A stretch of DNA of 64,000 nt from Nereocystis luetkeana (Eukaryota; Sar; Phaeophyceae; Laminariales; Laminariaceae): positions 10,320,528-10,384,527 of the forward strand of contig JARUPZ010000015.1 in assembly GCA_031213475.1 (NCBI GenBank). Direction: 5' to 3'. Positions within the stretch are counted from its first letter, which is position 1. Each line of letters starts with the position of its first letter. The position numbers and the translations under genes were made by a program. Below are positions 42,206 through 52,429 of this stretch, piece after piece. The notes beneath the pieces were generated by a model. It was given only the letters and a program-made list of their open reading frames with translations. It made no database searches and was not told where the DNA came from.

Positions 42206-43162
42206 TTGCCTAGGCCCTCCCTTGGAGTTTCGACCTCTTTTTCTGACGCGCCGGCTGATCACAGCCCCGAGGTTTTGGCTGTCGCACCTGGTGCCGGCCC
42301 TTCCCTTGCGCTGCCAGAACACGGCCCCTGCCTCGTCAAGGGTATCAATACCTCCGATGACGCCTCTTTTACAACCAAAATCGCGATCCACAGCGGAGCT
42401 GGCGTTCTTGCACCTTTTGGCTGCGTGGCGCTTCTTGACACTGGCTCCCCACAGACCTTCATTCGGCAAGATGTTTTGGATCGCATGCTCACGGTTGGCG
42501 CGGCATCCATCGCTTGCGAGCAGAAGTGCGCCCCTCGTTCCTGGGGGGGGGTTGGCGAATCAACCCCTCTGAAGACATCGACGAGAGTGCGCCTGAGCGT
42601 CCAATGTTTTCGAGAAAATAAGCCTACGTGCCTCCTCGCAGTTTGGGCCTGTGTGCCCCCCCCCTCAGTGATGCGGCATGCAGTACTGATGGGGCGTGAC
42701 AGCTGGATGTGCTTTAATAGCCGCTCCTACCGCTCTCTCCCTCCTCGGCCGTCAGACCATCGCGTTTTTAGCGAGTTGGAGTTACTTCACCACACCCCGA
42801 CAGGCATGTCCGTGTACGCCATCGACCCCGCCGCTTCGGGTGGAGGCTTCCATCTCCGCTACGAGGGCGCGACAGGCGTCACCCTGTCTGACGATCCTCA
42901 ATTCCTTGCGTTTAATTTGGTTCGAAGCGATGGCTCCCCGGCACTCACTGGGCACTACTTGGTCGACATGATGCCCCAGTCCGACCTGCCCTCGGTTGAG
43001 GAGCACTTCGTCTCCTCCGGGCGACAGGTTCTTCCCCTCGTTGGAGTGGCGGCCCTCGAGCCTGGAGATATCCTCGGCGTCGTCCACGCCCCACGGCTAA
43101 GCCTTCCACTGGACGTTTTGCATCCGGACAACCGAGCCCCCAGCCCTCCCTCCGGACTCTGA
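42206..43162 (+). CDS. Retroelement aspartic protease (retropepsin-like)
   Basis: ALLDTGSPQTFIRQDVLDRM holds the catalytic D-T-G at residues 78-80 (GAC at 42437). The flap/ILG-type motif VLMGRDSWMCF follows ~100 residues later. The first ~60 residues are linker in a frame shifted from the NADAR region, so the visible start is not necessarily used. Downstream 150 residues (TGHYLVDMMPQSDLPSVEEH, PLVGVAALEPGDILG) form a spacer before RT. The enzyme would cleave Gag-Pol as a dimer in the particle. Motif residues are intact. The link to RT needs another frameshift near 43150. Confidence 0.8.
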   Translation: MPRPSLGVSTSFSDAPADHSPEVLAVAPGAGPSLALPEHGPCLVKGINTSDDASFTTKIAIHSGAGVLAPFGCVALLDTGSPQTFIRQDVLDRMLTVGAASIACEQKCAPRSWGGVGESTPLKTSTRVRLSVQCFRENKPTCLLAVWACVPPPSVMRHAVLMGRDSWMCFNSRSYRSLPPRPSDHRVFSELELLHHTPTGMSVYAIDPAASGGGFHLRYEGATGVTLSDDPQFLAFNLVRSDGSPALTGHYLVDMMPQSDLPSVEEHFVSSGRQVLPLVGVAALEPGDILGVVHAPRLSLPLDVLHPDNRAPSPPSGL

Positions 43163-44241
43163 GGTGGCTCCGGTCTCCGCAGTCACAACTTCCCTCGCAG
43201 CTCCAACCTCGCCCTCGCCTTCATTGCTTGAGTGTTTGAGTCCGGCACAGCGCGTTTCGTTCCTGGGCGTCTGGGCACGCTTGCCGCTGCATCTGCGGGA
43301 GGTGGTTTTTGACCTTCACGGCACGAACTGGACCCCTGAGGCCATCGAACAGCTGGGGGATGTTCTCTGCGATTTCCGGACGTTTTCTCGAAGTTCAAAT
43401 CTGATTTTGGTTCCTGCTCGTTGATGCCTTTCGTGATTTCGGTCCCGGAAGGAAGCGCTCCTGTCACGTCCAGGCCGCACCGCATCAACCCAATCCTGGC
43501 CAAGGAAGTGGAGGCCACCTTGGATCAGTATCTAGCGGCAGGTCTGATCCAGCACTCGACCTCTCCGTACTCGAGCCCGCTGGTGGTCATCCCGAAGAAG
43601 TCTCGAGGCGTTCGGATCATAGTGAACTACAAGAAACTCAACCAGATCAGCAACCTCAGCCAGCTGCCCGTTCCTCGCGTGGATCAAGTTCTCGACTCCC
43701 TGGGGAAGGGACGGGTGTTTTCTCTCTTCGATTTGGTCTCCTCGTTCCACGAAATTACGGCGCTCAAAGACACCGCCCCCCTCACGGCATATTGCACTCC
43801 TACGGGACTCTACGAGTGGCTCGTCATGCCCCAAGGCAGCAGTGCTTCGCCCAACTGGTTCGTCAAAATAACGAAGTCATCAAAGGCCTGGCACAGGTGG
43901 CGGCCTACCTCGATGATGTGATCGTCTTCGACTCTGATCCGACGGCCCACGTCGAGACGATACGAGCCCTTTTCGAACGCCTGCGCAAACACAACCTCAA
44001 GCTCTCCCCCTCGAAGGCTCGCCTCGGCGCCACGGACGCTAATTTTCTGGGCCACTCCATTTCGCCCGCGGGTATACGCCCCAATGCGGAAAACGTTTCG
44101 GCTTTGTTGAAAGTGCCCATGCCCAAGAACCTCAAGCAGGTCCGAGCATTGATGGGCGGCGTGGGATATTATCGCAAATTCCTGCCCGACCTGTCTAAAC
44201 GGATCCGGCCTCTTACTGCCCTCCTCCGGAAGGGGGTTTAG
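43155..44241 (+). pseudogene. Ty3/Gypsy reverse transcriptase
   Basis: Three frames are involved. Frame 1 (to 43424): VSFLGVWARLPLHLREVVFD before a shift. Frame 2 (about 43400-43865): SVPEGSAPVTSRPHRINPIL, SPYSSPLVVIPKKSRGVRI, VNYKKLN, FSLFDLVSSFHEI and LVMPQGSSASPNWFVK, which are RT motifs 1-4. A 1-base indel near 43866-43874, then frame 3: YLDDVIVF with the catalytic Y-L-D-D at 43906-43917, FLGHSISPAGI and RALMGGVGYYRKFLPDLSK. TAG at 44239-44241 interrupts just before RNase H in the same frame. Motifs are complete, the reading frame is not. Confidence 0.85.
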
Positions 44242-44799
44242 TACGTCTTTACGCCGGCCATGGACGTTATCGTTCGCCAGATCCTCGCCGAGCTCGCTGC
44301 CCCACCAATTTTGGTCTTCCCGGACTGGGGCGCTGTAGCCGACGGCTCCCGCCCCTTTCGCGTGTACTGTGACGCCTGCATGGACGGTTTTGGTGCCGCG
44401 CTTGAACAAGAACAACTGGACGGCTCGGTACGGCCCATTGCTTATATAAGCCGCGCTACTCTCGAGTCCGAGAGACACTGGACCCCGTTGGACCTTGGAG
44501 CGGACAGCATTGTCTGGGCTATCAAGCGACTCCGCGGCTACCTATGGGGGACAAAGTTTCGCATCTTTTCAGACCACAAGGCACTTGAGAGCATCGGCAA
44601 AGTAGGGGATCACAACGCGCGAGTCCAGCGGTGGCTCGAGTTTCTCACAGCGTTCGACTACACCCTCGAGTACCGCAAAGGCAGCGTCAACGGCAATGCT
44701 GATTTTCTCTCTCGTTTGCCAGAGCCGGCCACGGAACACGACCGCAGTGGGTCTAGCAGCCTCACACCCGTAGAGGATGGGGGTATCTTCCTCATTTAG
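44242..44799 (+). CDS. Retroelement RNase H domain
   Basis: In frame with the RT C-terminus after a single TAG. FRVYCDACMDGFGAALEQ carries the first catalytic Asp, RPIAYISRATLESERHWTPL the second block with Glu, and FRIFSDHKALESIG the third Asp. The domain ends with LEYRKGSVNGNADFLSRLPE, the classic Gypsy RNase H terminus. It removes the RNA strand during reverse transcription. TAG at 44797-44799 separates it from the integrase in the same frame, so one more nonsense change splits an otherwise continuous chain. Confidence 0.85.
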   Translation, partial: YVFTPAMDVIVRQILAELAAPPILVFPDWGAVADGSRPFRVYCDACMDGFGAALEQEQLDGSVRPIAYISRATLESERHWTPLDLGADSIVWAIKRLRGYLWGTKFRIFSDHKALESIGKVGDHNARVQRWLEFLTAFDYTLEYRKGSVNGNADFLSRLPEPATEHDRSGSSSLTPVEDGGIFLI

Positions 44800-47080
44800 G
44801 CCTGCGGGCTTCGCACTCGCTCTTCCCCGACCCCCGGTGTCGGTTTGAGTGGGCTGGTGCCCCGCATCGAACGTGCCGTCTTGGGTGGGCTGCCTTTCCC
44901 CCCTTCGGAGTTTCGCGATTTTCGCACACACGGGCCACGTATGAGGATTGACGACCTCTCTGCTCCTTGGGGGAGATTCGTCGCTCGTGCCTCTGCTTCC
45001 GTCGCCACCGTCGATCGCCGTCATGGCTTGAGGGTTTTTTCACCTGCCGCCAACACCGCTTTCGCTTCGGTTTTTGTCGTACCCTCCGGGGGCGACCAGG
45101 GCTCTGCAGAAGCCCCCGCTGCAGCGACGATTGTCGCCCAGCACGCTCCTCCCCCGACGTGCACTTTACAGGGCGAAGATTCCGCCGTGAGCACTGCTCC
45201 GGCCGCGTCAGTCCCTTCAGGCCAGGGCAATGCAGAAGCCCCCGCTGCAGCGACGACTGTCGCCCAGCGCGCTCCTCCCCCGACGAGCACTTTACAGGGA
45301 CAAGATTCCGCCGGGAGCACTGCTCCGGCCGCCTCTGCCCCTCGAGGCCAGGGCAATGCAAAAGCCCCCGCTGCAGCGACGATTGTCGCCCAGCGCGCTC
45401 CTCCCCCGACGAGCAATATTCAGGGAGAAGATTCCGCTGTGATCACTGATCCGGCCGCGTCTACCCCATCGCCGCCTGGCACCCCGGCGCCCACCAACGT
45501 TTTGCCGTCTTCCTGCCGCATCTCCACTCGGACGCGCCGACGAACGGCCGCCGCCGCTGGCTCCGCGCCGCCTGCTGTTGATTATGGCTTCGGGCCCGGC
45601 GGGGCCCCTAGACCATCCGCCCGGCGTGCTATCACCCCGCCGCGAGCCCCACGACCGCGACCGACCGCGCCAGTCGTTTTGACCCCGGCTCCTACCGCTT
45701 CGTTGGTCCCGACGGTACCCATCCCGTCCGACCGCGACCGCGCCGAGCCCGTGGGAACCCCTCTTTTACGGCTTCCGCTGCCAACTGACGAACCGCCCGT
45801 CCCCACGAAAGACTTCGACGCTCTCGGCGCAGCTGCCGACTTTCAATTTGGTGATTCTGCAGCGCGCTGTTCGCACACCGATTGGGCACGGGAACAACAG
45901 GCCGAGCCTGCGTGCAACGCCGCCATGCGCTACATAGCCCTTGGCCGGCCGGAATTTTTGCCAGCCGGCTTTTGGTCGTGTTTCCCTTCCCACCAGCTCC
46001 CTCCTTTTTCGGAGGTTCAGGAGCTGGCTACCAAAGGCCGTTTACACACTACCTACGCGGGCATCGTTCTACTCGTCCGGCAGCCGCCCCCCACCCCTGC
46101 GTCAGGCACGCAACGCCCGGTGGGTCGTGCGGCCTGTTCATTGAATGACGAGCCTATCCGCATTTATGTGCCGCTCCTCATGCGCCCTTGGGTCATGCAG
46201 GCTTGCCATTCCACGGCTTCCTGCCACCTAGGAAGAGCGCGCACCCTACGTATGCTCGAACGTTTCTACTGGTGGATCGGTATGAGCATCTGCACCCGGT
46301 GGTGGTTACGCCACTGCTTGAAGTGCCAGGCACGGAAAACGTCGCGGCAGACGGTCCGGTGGCCCATCATCACATTGCCCTTGCCAGAAGGGCCCGGCAT
46401 CGCCGTCAGCATCGACTATTTCGGCCCCCTCCCTGTGACGCCTCGAGGAAATATCTACATCTTGCTTTTCACTGATCGTTTCAGCCGCCGAGCCGACATG
46501 TACGCCGTCACTGCGGCAGAGTTCACCGCTGAGGGCACGGCTAACATTCTCATCAACCGGTATATTCCTCTCTGGGGGTGCCCGCGCAGCATCCTCTCGG
46601 ACAACGGCCTCCAATTCTGCTCCAAGCTTTCGCACGCCGTATATCAGCTCCTCGGGGTTCGAAAAATTGCCACCAGCTCCTACCACCCAAACGGCAACGG
46701 CGGGGTGGAACGTGTCAACCACACGATGGCCCAAACGCTGGCAATGGTCGTCAACGAGCTCCAGAACAACTGGGATGAACAACTCCCTCATGTCGAATTT
46801 GCGTACAACAATTCGGTCAGTGCCGCCACGGGCTTGGCTCCGAACGAGGTACTTATGGGTCGGCTGCCACGCCTCCCCCTCACGACTTTCGAGCGTGCTG
46901 GCGTCGCCGGCCACCAAACCTTGGCCCGCGACCACCTCGCCTATTGCGACTTGGCGATGGACCGCCAGCAGCGCGCGTATGATATCGTGCGCGAACACCA
47001 CGCCCTCCCTGTTGCCCGTGTCAACCGCCGCAACTCCGCCCTCACCGACGCTCTGCGTCCGGTCCCCAGGTTGACGTCGG
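44800..47080 (+). CDS. Retroelement integrase (HHCC zinc finger and DDE core)
   Basis: The frame continues directly from RNase H (ACGLRTRSSPTPGVGLSGLV). Numbering from the ATG-like codon at 44845: residues ~80-205 are three ~42-residue Ala/Pro-rich tandem repeats (GNAEAPAAATTVAQRAPPPT), ~205-330 Pro/Arg-rich linker, His455/His461 with Cys491/Cys494 the HHCC finger, then the catalytic core: Asp524 (SIDYFGP), Asp586 (LSDNGLQF) and Glu622 (GGVERVNHT), with 35 residues between the last two as required. EFAYNNSVSAATGLAPNEVL closes the core. After ~47062 the frame shifts. Catalytic residues are intact. Confidence 0.9.
45090..45465 (+). repeat. Three ~125-bp repeats inside the integrase N-terminal linker
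   Basis: Each unit contains GAAGCCCCCGCTGCAGCGAC, GCTCCTCCCCCGACG and GAAGATTCCGC. Units start near 45090, 45216 and 45342 and keep frame. The translation is a low-complexity Ala/Pro/Gln linker, so length variation here would be tolerated. Confidence 0.8.
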
Positions 47081-48049
47081 CGGCTGGGCGTGGGTGTACA
47101 ATACGGCGGCCACCATCCGCCAGGGGGAAAAACCCGACACGGACGCCAAGGCCCTCAAGGCCAAACTCTCACTCAACCGGACAGGCCCCTACACAGTTCT
47201 CGCAGTTGGCCCCTGCTCCGCAGCGGACACCCCGGACGGGTCTCCTCTTGGGGCCAAGCTTCTGTATTTGGATCTTCCTTTCGACATGCCCGGCGCGAAT
47301 GCCCGTCGGCGCGTTTCAGTTCAACGCTGCAAGCCCTGTGCCAACCCCCACGACCGTGGCGACATGCCGAAGTATTTGCCAGCGGGTTTGACGCAGTACG
47401 TGCTCAACAACTTATCCACGTCACCCAGGACGACGTCTCGACACCTCTTCACCGACTCGAAGTGGAGAAAATTACCGGACACCAATCGGTTCGAGGTCGA
47501 GGTGGCGTCATCGCAGTGATGTACGAGACGCACTGGACTGGACTCTCTCGTCCATCCTGGGAACGGGAAATGGACCTTCAGCTTTCTCGCCAAGCAATTT
47601 TGCGCTACTGGGCCGGCACCCCGAACCAGCATCGTCAATCCAACCGCCTGTACCGCCGAATGAGAATCGGCGAGGCACAACGGGAGCTCTCTCGGAATAA
47701 CGGCCAGCGGTTTCTGGCATCCGGCTATGGCTGCGTCTCGCACGCCGACTGGCTCCGCCGATACTGCAACACCGTGCTTCCCAACGGGGCCCATTTTTGG
47801 TACAAGGCCGACGACGGGCTGTGGTGGCTCGAGAAAATCAGCGCGACTACGCCCACGGATGGAGTATATTTGGTTCGATTTTTGGACGCCCCGGGACCGA
47901 TCAAGCTTCATCTTTTTCCGGCGCGCTACACGACTTCGACGAGAGCTGTACGTGGCTCTTGGTGTCTCCAAATTCACTTGGCTAGCGCATTTGCGCGGGG
48001 GGTCCAGTGTAACGTAGACGAATCTCGAGGCGCCGCCGTGGATAGCTGA
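47075..48049 (+). pseudogene. Integrase C-terminus: GPY-like region, chromodomain and Tudor-like tail
   Basis: In the frame open to 47519: VDVGGWAWVYNTAATIRQ, LKAKLSLNRTGPYTVLAVG (GPY/F-type module) and QRCKPCANPHDRGDMPKYLP. A shift near 47405-47425 leads to LEVEKITGHQSVRGRGG, AVMYETHWTGLSRPSWERE and QAILRYWAG (47453-47620), which has the chromodomain pattern (V-x-K-I, W-x-G, SWE, YW). The tail GAHFWYKADDGLWWLEKI then YLVRFLDAPGPIKLHLFPAR resembles Tudor/agenet folds. Chromodomains steer integration to marked chromatin in chromoviruses. The second fold may add specificity (inference). Confidence 0.7.
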
Positions 48050-48167
48050 TTTTCGCTTCTTGGCTGCACTCGATTGTTTTTTTCTTGACGTTTTCCTGGA
48101 TTTGGGCCGTGGTATTTCTCGTTGTTGACGTCTTCCGACTTTTCGGGTCGATTTTTTCTTCTGGCAG
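48050..48167. other. Retroelement 3' non-coding leader to the nested MITE
   Basis: Follows the stop of the integrase tail. T-rich with no coding signal. Belongs to the 3' UTR of the Gypsy element. Confidence 0.5.
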
Positions 48168-48561
48168 CAGACAAATCGGACAAATGGGAACGAAGCCTAA
48201 AATGAGAACCAAGCCGTATCTCCAGAACCATGTGGTGTATCAGAGAACCAAAATGATCCTGCTAAACCCCTTGGCCAGCCCTGTGAGAGGAGCTCGTCAG
48301 AACGGTCATGCCCCATCTCGTGCCTTCGGGTGGGCGCAAAAAGCGATATACGCTGGCTCTATTGTGATTTCTCTAGATGCTGGCTACCGCGGCGATGCCG
48401 AGGACTTCTAGCCTGAGCGACAGCTCATTCGAAGGCTGCTGTACAGCCCCACAGGACTGTCAACGTTTTTTCTTGGAGTTGTACACAATTGGTTTGCTTT
48501 CTAAATAAACCCGTCCGTTCCCATTTTTGGTTTCGTTCCCATTTTTCCGTTTTGTCTGTTA
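48168..48561. mobile_element. MITE copy 2, nested in the Gypsy 3' region
   Basis: Reverse-oriented match to 13335-13730 across its whole length with ~10-15 substitutions. It starts CAGACAAATCGGACAAATGG and ends with the inverse of TAACAGACAAAACGGAAAAA. Subterminal direct copies of AAATGGGAACGAAG occur at each end. No clear target duplication is visible here. It is absent from the coding part, so it does not explain element decay. Confidence 0.8.
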
Positions 48562-49050
48562 GGTGTGTTCCTGGGTTGTTTGTTTGAGTGTTTTTCCTGG
48601 GCTTGGTTAGGGATGTTTTTCGCGTATTCTGCCCTGCCTACCCCCCCGCTCAGTGTCGGGGCTGGTTTGGGTAATCGTGCCACTCACTGTGGCACAGGAC
48701 ACGTTTCCCGAGTAGTAGGCTGGGTTTTCGATGTCTCTTGATATCTTCCTTGATATGTTTCTTCTCGTCTTTTTTTTATGTTCCCTTTTCACTTTCCCTG
48801 CATTTTCCTCGCCCCCTCCCGTCGCGGGTGACTTGGCGATGGGTTTTCGTTGACGATTTCTTCCTGCCCCGTGAGGCTACGCTTCCTATCATTATTTTTT
48901 CCGTGCTTTGCCGGCTTCGTTGCCTTGCCGCTCAGAGGTGTGGGAGTGGGTTTTGAGGAGCCACATCTTCGACTCATGTTCTAGTTGTGGAATCGGGGTT
49001 TCCATGGATTTCCCATAATTCTGCATATAGGGCTCATCAGAATGGGCTAG
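48562..49050. other. Retroelement 3' UTR
   Basis: Non-coding stretch between the nested MITE and the right LTR. The bases before the LTR (GGGCTCATCAGAATGGGCTAG) are a weak polypurine-like tract. Confidence 0.5.
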
Positions 49051-49238
49051 TGTTATGATACTGCTTTGTATGAGGTTGAACGCCAGGTAATTACCTGGGT
49101 TCTGGCACTGGGATCGTATTTGTAGTACTTGGAAGGCGTATCTTAGGTGGAAAACCAGGGGTTTTCCAGAGAGGCACGAGCGTGGTCCCAGTCTCCGTCG
49201 TGCACGAAAGGAATAAAGTGGCTCTTCAATCTCTAAGC
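49051..49238 (+). repeat. Right LTR
   Basis: Direct copy of 34882-35070, beginning TGTTATGATACTGC and containing AATAAA (49212-49217), a possible polyadenylation signal. Its divergence from the left LTR indicates an old insertion, consistent with the frameshifted ORFs. Confidence 0.85.
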
Positions 49239-49359
49239 GAACATCAACGTGAGTACCAACGAGTGTCGGCTTAATAGGCAGACCTGTCCAGGGATACAAA
49301 GTGTCCTGCTCTCCGTGATCTCAACACTGGTCCATGGTTTAACGTGGAGCCCAGCGGGT

Positions 49360-50690
49360 TTCCGAGGGGATTCCCTCTTCAGCCGCGGGTTGCCGCGGAA
49401 GGTCGATCGTGAATTACTGCTTTCCGTGAGTCGCCGCGGTCGTGTAGGAGTGCCCTCTTTAACCGCGAGTTCCCGCGGTTTATTGCGGGCTCCCGCGGGT
49501 TCCCGAGGAAATTTGCAAATTTCGTCGGCCACCGAGGGTTGCAGTGGGAATTCTCTTTTTTAACCACGGGTTCTTGTGGATCACCGCGGAATTCCCCCTC
49601 TGAACGTGGGTTCTCGTAACAAAATCGTGAACCGAACCTCCCCTCCTCATGGAAACAGTGACTTTCCGCGGGCCCTCGTATGTATGATTTCCGGAATCTG
49701 GTCCCTGTTTAATGTGAAGTCATCGCGGAATATTCTCCCTAGACGTGGGTTCTCGTAGAAACTCCATGAAACGTACCCCCCCCCTTGGAAACAGTGGCTT
49801 TCCGCGGGTCCTCGTATGTGTGATTTCCGGGATCTGGTCCTTGGTTTACCGTGATTCCCTGCGGGTTCCCGTGGGAACTCCCGCTGCTGTCGCGGAGTCG
49901 CGTGGATAGCACTGGGTGAACCGCGGATTTACCGCGGGAAGTCCCTGTTGGCCGCGTGTTTCCATGAGTCACCGCGGGTTCCCGTCGGGATTCCCTCTTT
50001 GACGGTGGGTTCCCGTGATAATCCTATTTTTCCGCGGGTTCCTATGGGTTCCCGCCGTTCCCACCGGAGCCTGAGGGGATTCCCGCGGCAAACCGCGAAA
50101 CAATGTGAGAATTGTATATCCTTGGCGTGGCTTGCTTTGGGTTACCAATGTTGCCACGAGGATTCGTGGGAATTCCCGCGGGAAACCACTGAACACCGTG
50201 GGAATTGGAAGGGATCGCCGTGGATTCCTACGAGTATGGGTCCCCGCTTTTCCCGTGGGTGTCAGTGGGAATTTCAGCGGGGTCCCATAGGAATTGCAGG
50301 TTTTTCCCGTGGGTTCATATTGGTTCTCGCTGTTCCCGCGGGAAAGCACGCGCTATGGTCTTCCATCGTACGGTATGGTCTTTGTGTCTGGCATGCAAGC
50401 CGGGTTGTCGTTTACCTGGTACTAATTATATTCACGAAATCCAAGGGATTCCATGGGACGCGTCACGGGAACTCCCGTGGAACCCCGCGGCAAAAAATGA
50501 GGGAACTCCGCTGGGCCCCGCGATGTACCATGGTCTTCCCGTGAGATCCCGGAACGATTGGGAATACCCACGGTATACCGCGGGACACTGTGGGGCATCC
50601 TACGCGTTGCCGTGGGGTACACCACGGGTCCATGGTGTACCGTGGGTTCCCATGGAAATTTCTCGTGAGAACTCGGCTTGAGTACAATGA
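49360..50690. repeat. CCGCGGG/TTCCCGCGGG minisatellite field
   Basis: Over ~1.3 kb, motifs such as CCGCGGGTTCCCGTGGGAAT recur every 20-60 bp in diverged form, mixed with GTGGGTTCTCGTG. Many cores (CCGCGG, TTCCCGCGGGAA) are palindromic. No reading frame is conserved. Open frames on both strands simply translate it. Confidence 0.65.
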
Positions 50691-50699
50691 CGCCAATCA

Positions 50700-51270
50700 C
50701 TGCCAAGGGGAGAGGGCCTAAGCCACACTAACGTCAGGTAATACATGGAGAAGGGGATGCTTAATGATAACTACGGTCATGCATGATAATGAGCACACAC
50801 ACCCCCCCCCCTAACGACTTCTGTGAAAACCAACCGCGCCTTTTCTGGTTCAGCCATTTGAGGTTCATATACCTCACCTCAGATGAAAAACTGGTGCTTG
50901 GAAACGTGCAGGTAGCGAACGGTGGGCATGTCTGAACGGGCAGTGCACAAAAAAATGTGTTTTTTCGTCTCTGGAAGCTTGTTTTGCAGTATGTTGAAAA
51001 CCCATGTTCGTAAGATGGCTAATAAAACCCTTTCGCCTCTACGGTATAAGAACTACTGCAGTACTGTACTATAGCATAAAGGTGAACAAAAAACGACGAG
51101 TTGGTGCGATTTGATCGAACGACTGGGCACTAGCGTGCAGCAGCGGCACACGTACCGTTAAGTTGTGCGCGTGTTTGTGGTACCGCTCCTTATACAATCC
51201 AGTTCGGACACGCGCCTTTTTGACCAATGCTGTAATCGGCACTTTTTCGATATTTTCTTATTTCCCTCCC
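50700..51270. other. Intergenic, no supported feature
   Basis: A short C run at 50802-50811 and A/T-rich sequence. No gene or repeat partner. Confidence 0.35.
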
Positions 51271-51277
51271 AAGCCCC

Positions 51278-51874
51278 ATGAGGGTTACTAGTAATAGTAA
51301 TGCAGGTCAATTCCTTCGTCTCCTCACAGGCCAACCGCCCCAGACCTGCCCCAGACCTGCCCCAGACCTGCCCCAGACCTCGGCGAAGCAACCATCGTGC
51401 CCACACCCCATCACGCTCTACTACTGCAGTAACAGCACCACTGTAGAAACAACAGTAGCAGCTGGCGCAAACGAAAGACGCACATATTTGCGCAACACCT
51501 GCGACGGTCGTGATCCCGAGATCGTGCGGTACTTGTTTGTGCGTACCCCCAACGCAGTACGGTGGAAAAATCTCGACCTTGTCCTGCAGTACCGCACTAC
51601 ACCGGCGGGATGCGTTGGGACCCTCTTTGAGTGCGCTTATCGTCGTCTGGCAAGGCACCGCACCCTAGTGGGACCCAAACTATCCTCCACCAGGTATATA
51701 CGGACGATAGGAGGTCATGGTCATGCTCCCTTCGAGAAACACAAAGAAAAACGCCCAATCATACGCCCCCCCCACACCCCCTCCAATCCCGTCCAACCCT
51801 ATTTCCACCGAGGACCATACGCTTTCCTAGAAACAACATACACTCAACTATGTCACCCCCCCCCCCCCTTTTAG
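51278..51874 (+). CDS. Hypothetical protein, doubtful
   Basis: A 198-codon frame from ATG to TAG. It starts across a 13-bp tandem repeat (CCCAGACCTGC four times at 51349-51395). The middle (TYLRNTCDGRDPEIVRYLFV, WKNLDLVLQYRTTPAGCVGT) has protein-like composition, while the end is Pro-rich. A 166-codon minus-strand frame overlaps. I recognise no family and see no paralogue in the window, so coding status is uncertain. Confidence 0.2.
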   Translation: MRVTSNSNAGQFLRLLTGQPPQTCPRPAPDLPQTSAKQPSCPHPITLYYCSNSTTVETTVAAGANERRTYLRNTCDGRDPEIVRYLFVRTPNAVRWKNLDLVLQYRTTPAGCVGTLFECAYRRLARHRTLVGPKLSSTRYIRTIGGHGHAPFEKHKEKRPIIRPPHTPSNPVQPYFHRGPYAFLETTYTQLCHPPPPF

Positions 51875-52429
51875 CTACAGTAGTAACATCATCTTTGTGC
51901 CAACTTTCGCCGTCGAATACACCTGAAAGTACAACACGTGGCAGGTGGTCCCGGAAACTTTGTTCCCTCCCGTTGAATAACAGAACGAAAAAAGGTTGTT
52001 ACCCCATCTGCCGGGAGAAAACACTAAATTAAAATTAAGTCTCCTACATGTCGTGCTGACGTTTTTGTTGGGAACCTCTGCCTCTGGCATGCGCTGCTGG
52101 TGTAACAACTAGTCCTACAGCGGTACACATATGGTAACTAAGGATCGATAGCACGAGGCAGTCTAGCACACGTGTTTTCACGTCTTAACGTATCTACAGC
52201 CGTCCGCTCAACCACACACGGCCAGATACCGCTGACGCGTCTGCCCTCGCCGCCGCCGCCGGAGCTGCCGACGTCGGGTGAGGGCGGCTCATCTAAGCAT
52301 CCCCGGTCGGCCTTAACTCCTGCTGCCCGCCTCCCTCTTCCCTCGTTCGTCCCCTTCAACCTCCTGTCTGTTTCCTCTATCCCCTCCAGGTGCTCTCACA
52401 TGCTGCCCGCGTGTCGCTCTCGTTGCTGT

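Larger units (their letters stand above)
34882..49238 (+). mobile_element. Ty3/Gypsy chromovirus-like retrotransposon, 14.4 kb, with NADAR domain
   Basis: Two ~189-bp LTRs in direct orientation bracket Gag, NADAR, protease, RT, RNase H, integrase and chromodomain, the Ty3/Gypsy (Metaviridae) order. The left boundary is exact because repeat R breaks at 34881. No target duplication is visible, and the right flank (49239 onward) does not resume R. This suggests LTR-LTR recombination with another copy, a deletion, or other rearrangement. At least six frameshifts and several nonsense codons show the copy is dead as it stands. The 14-kb length is large for the group, mainly through Gag/linker repeats and the extra domain. 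Confidence 0.9.

Noticed and set aside
35262-44799. Several in-frame nonsense codons in the retroelement are TAG (35262, 41919, 44239, 44797), suggesting UAG reassignment
   Set aside because: A TGA interrupts Gag near 39564 and many frameshifts are present, so ordinary decay explains them.
44569-45416. Long minus-strand ORFs opposite RNase H and integrase
   Set aside because: Antisense shadows of GC-rich pol coding sequence; no domain signature.
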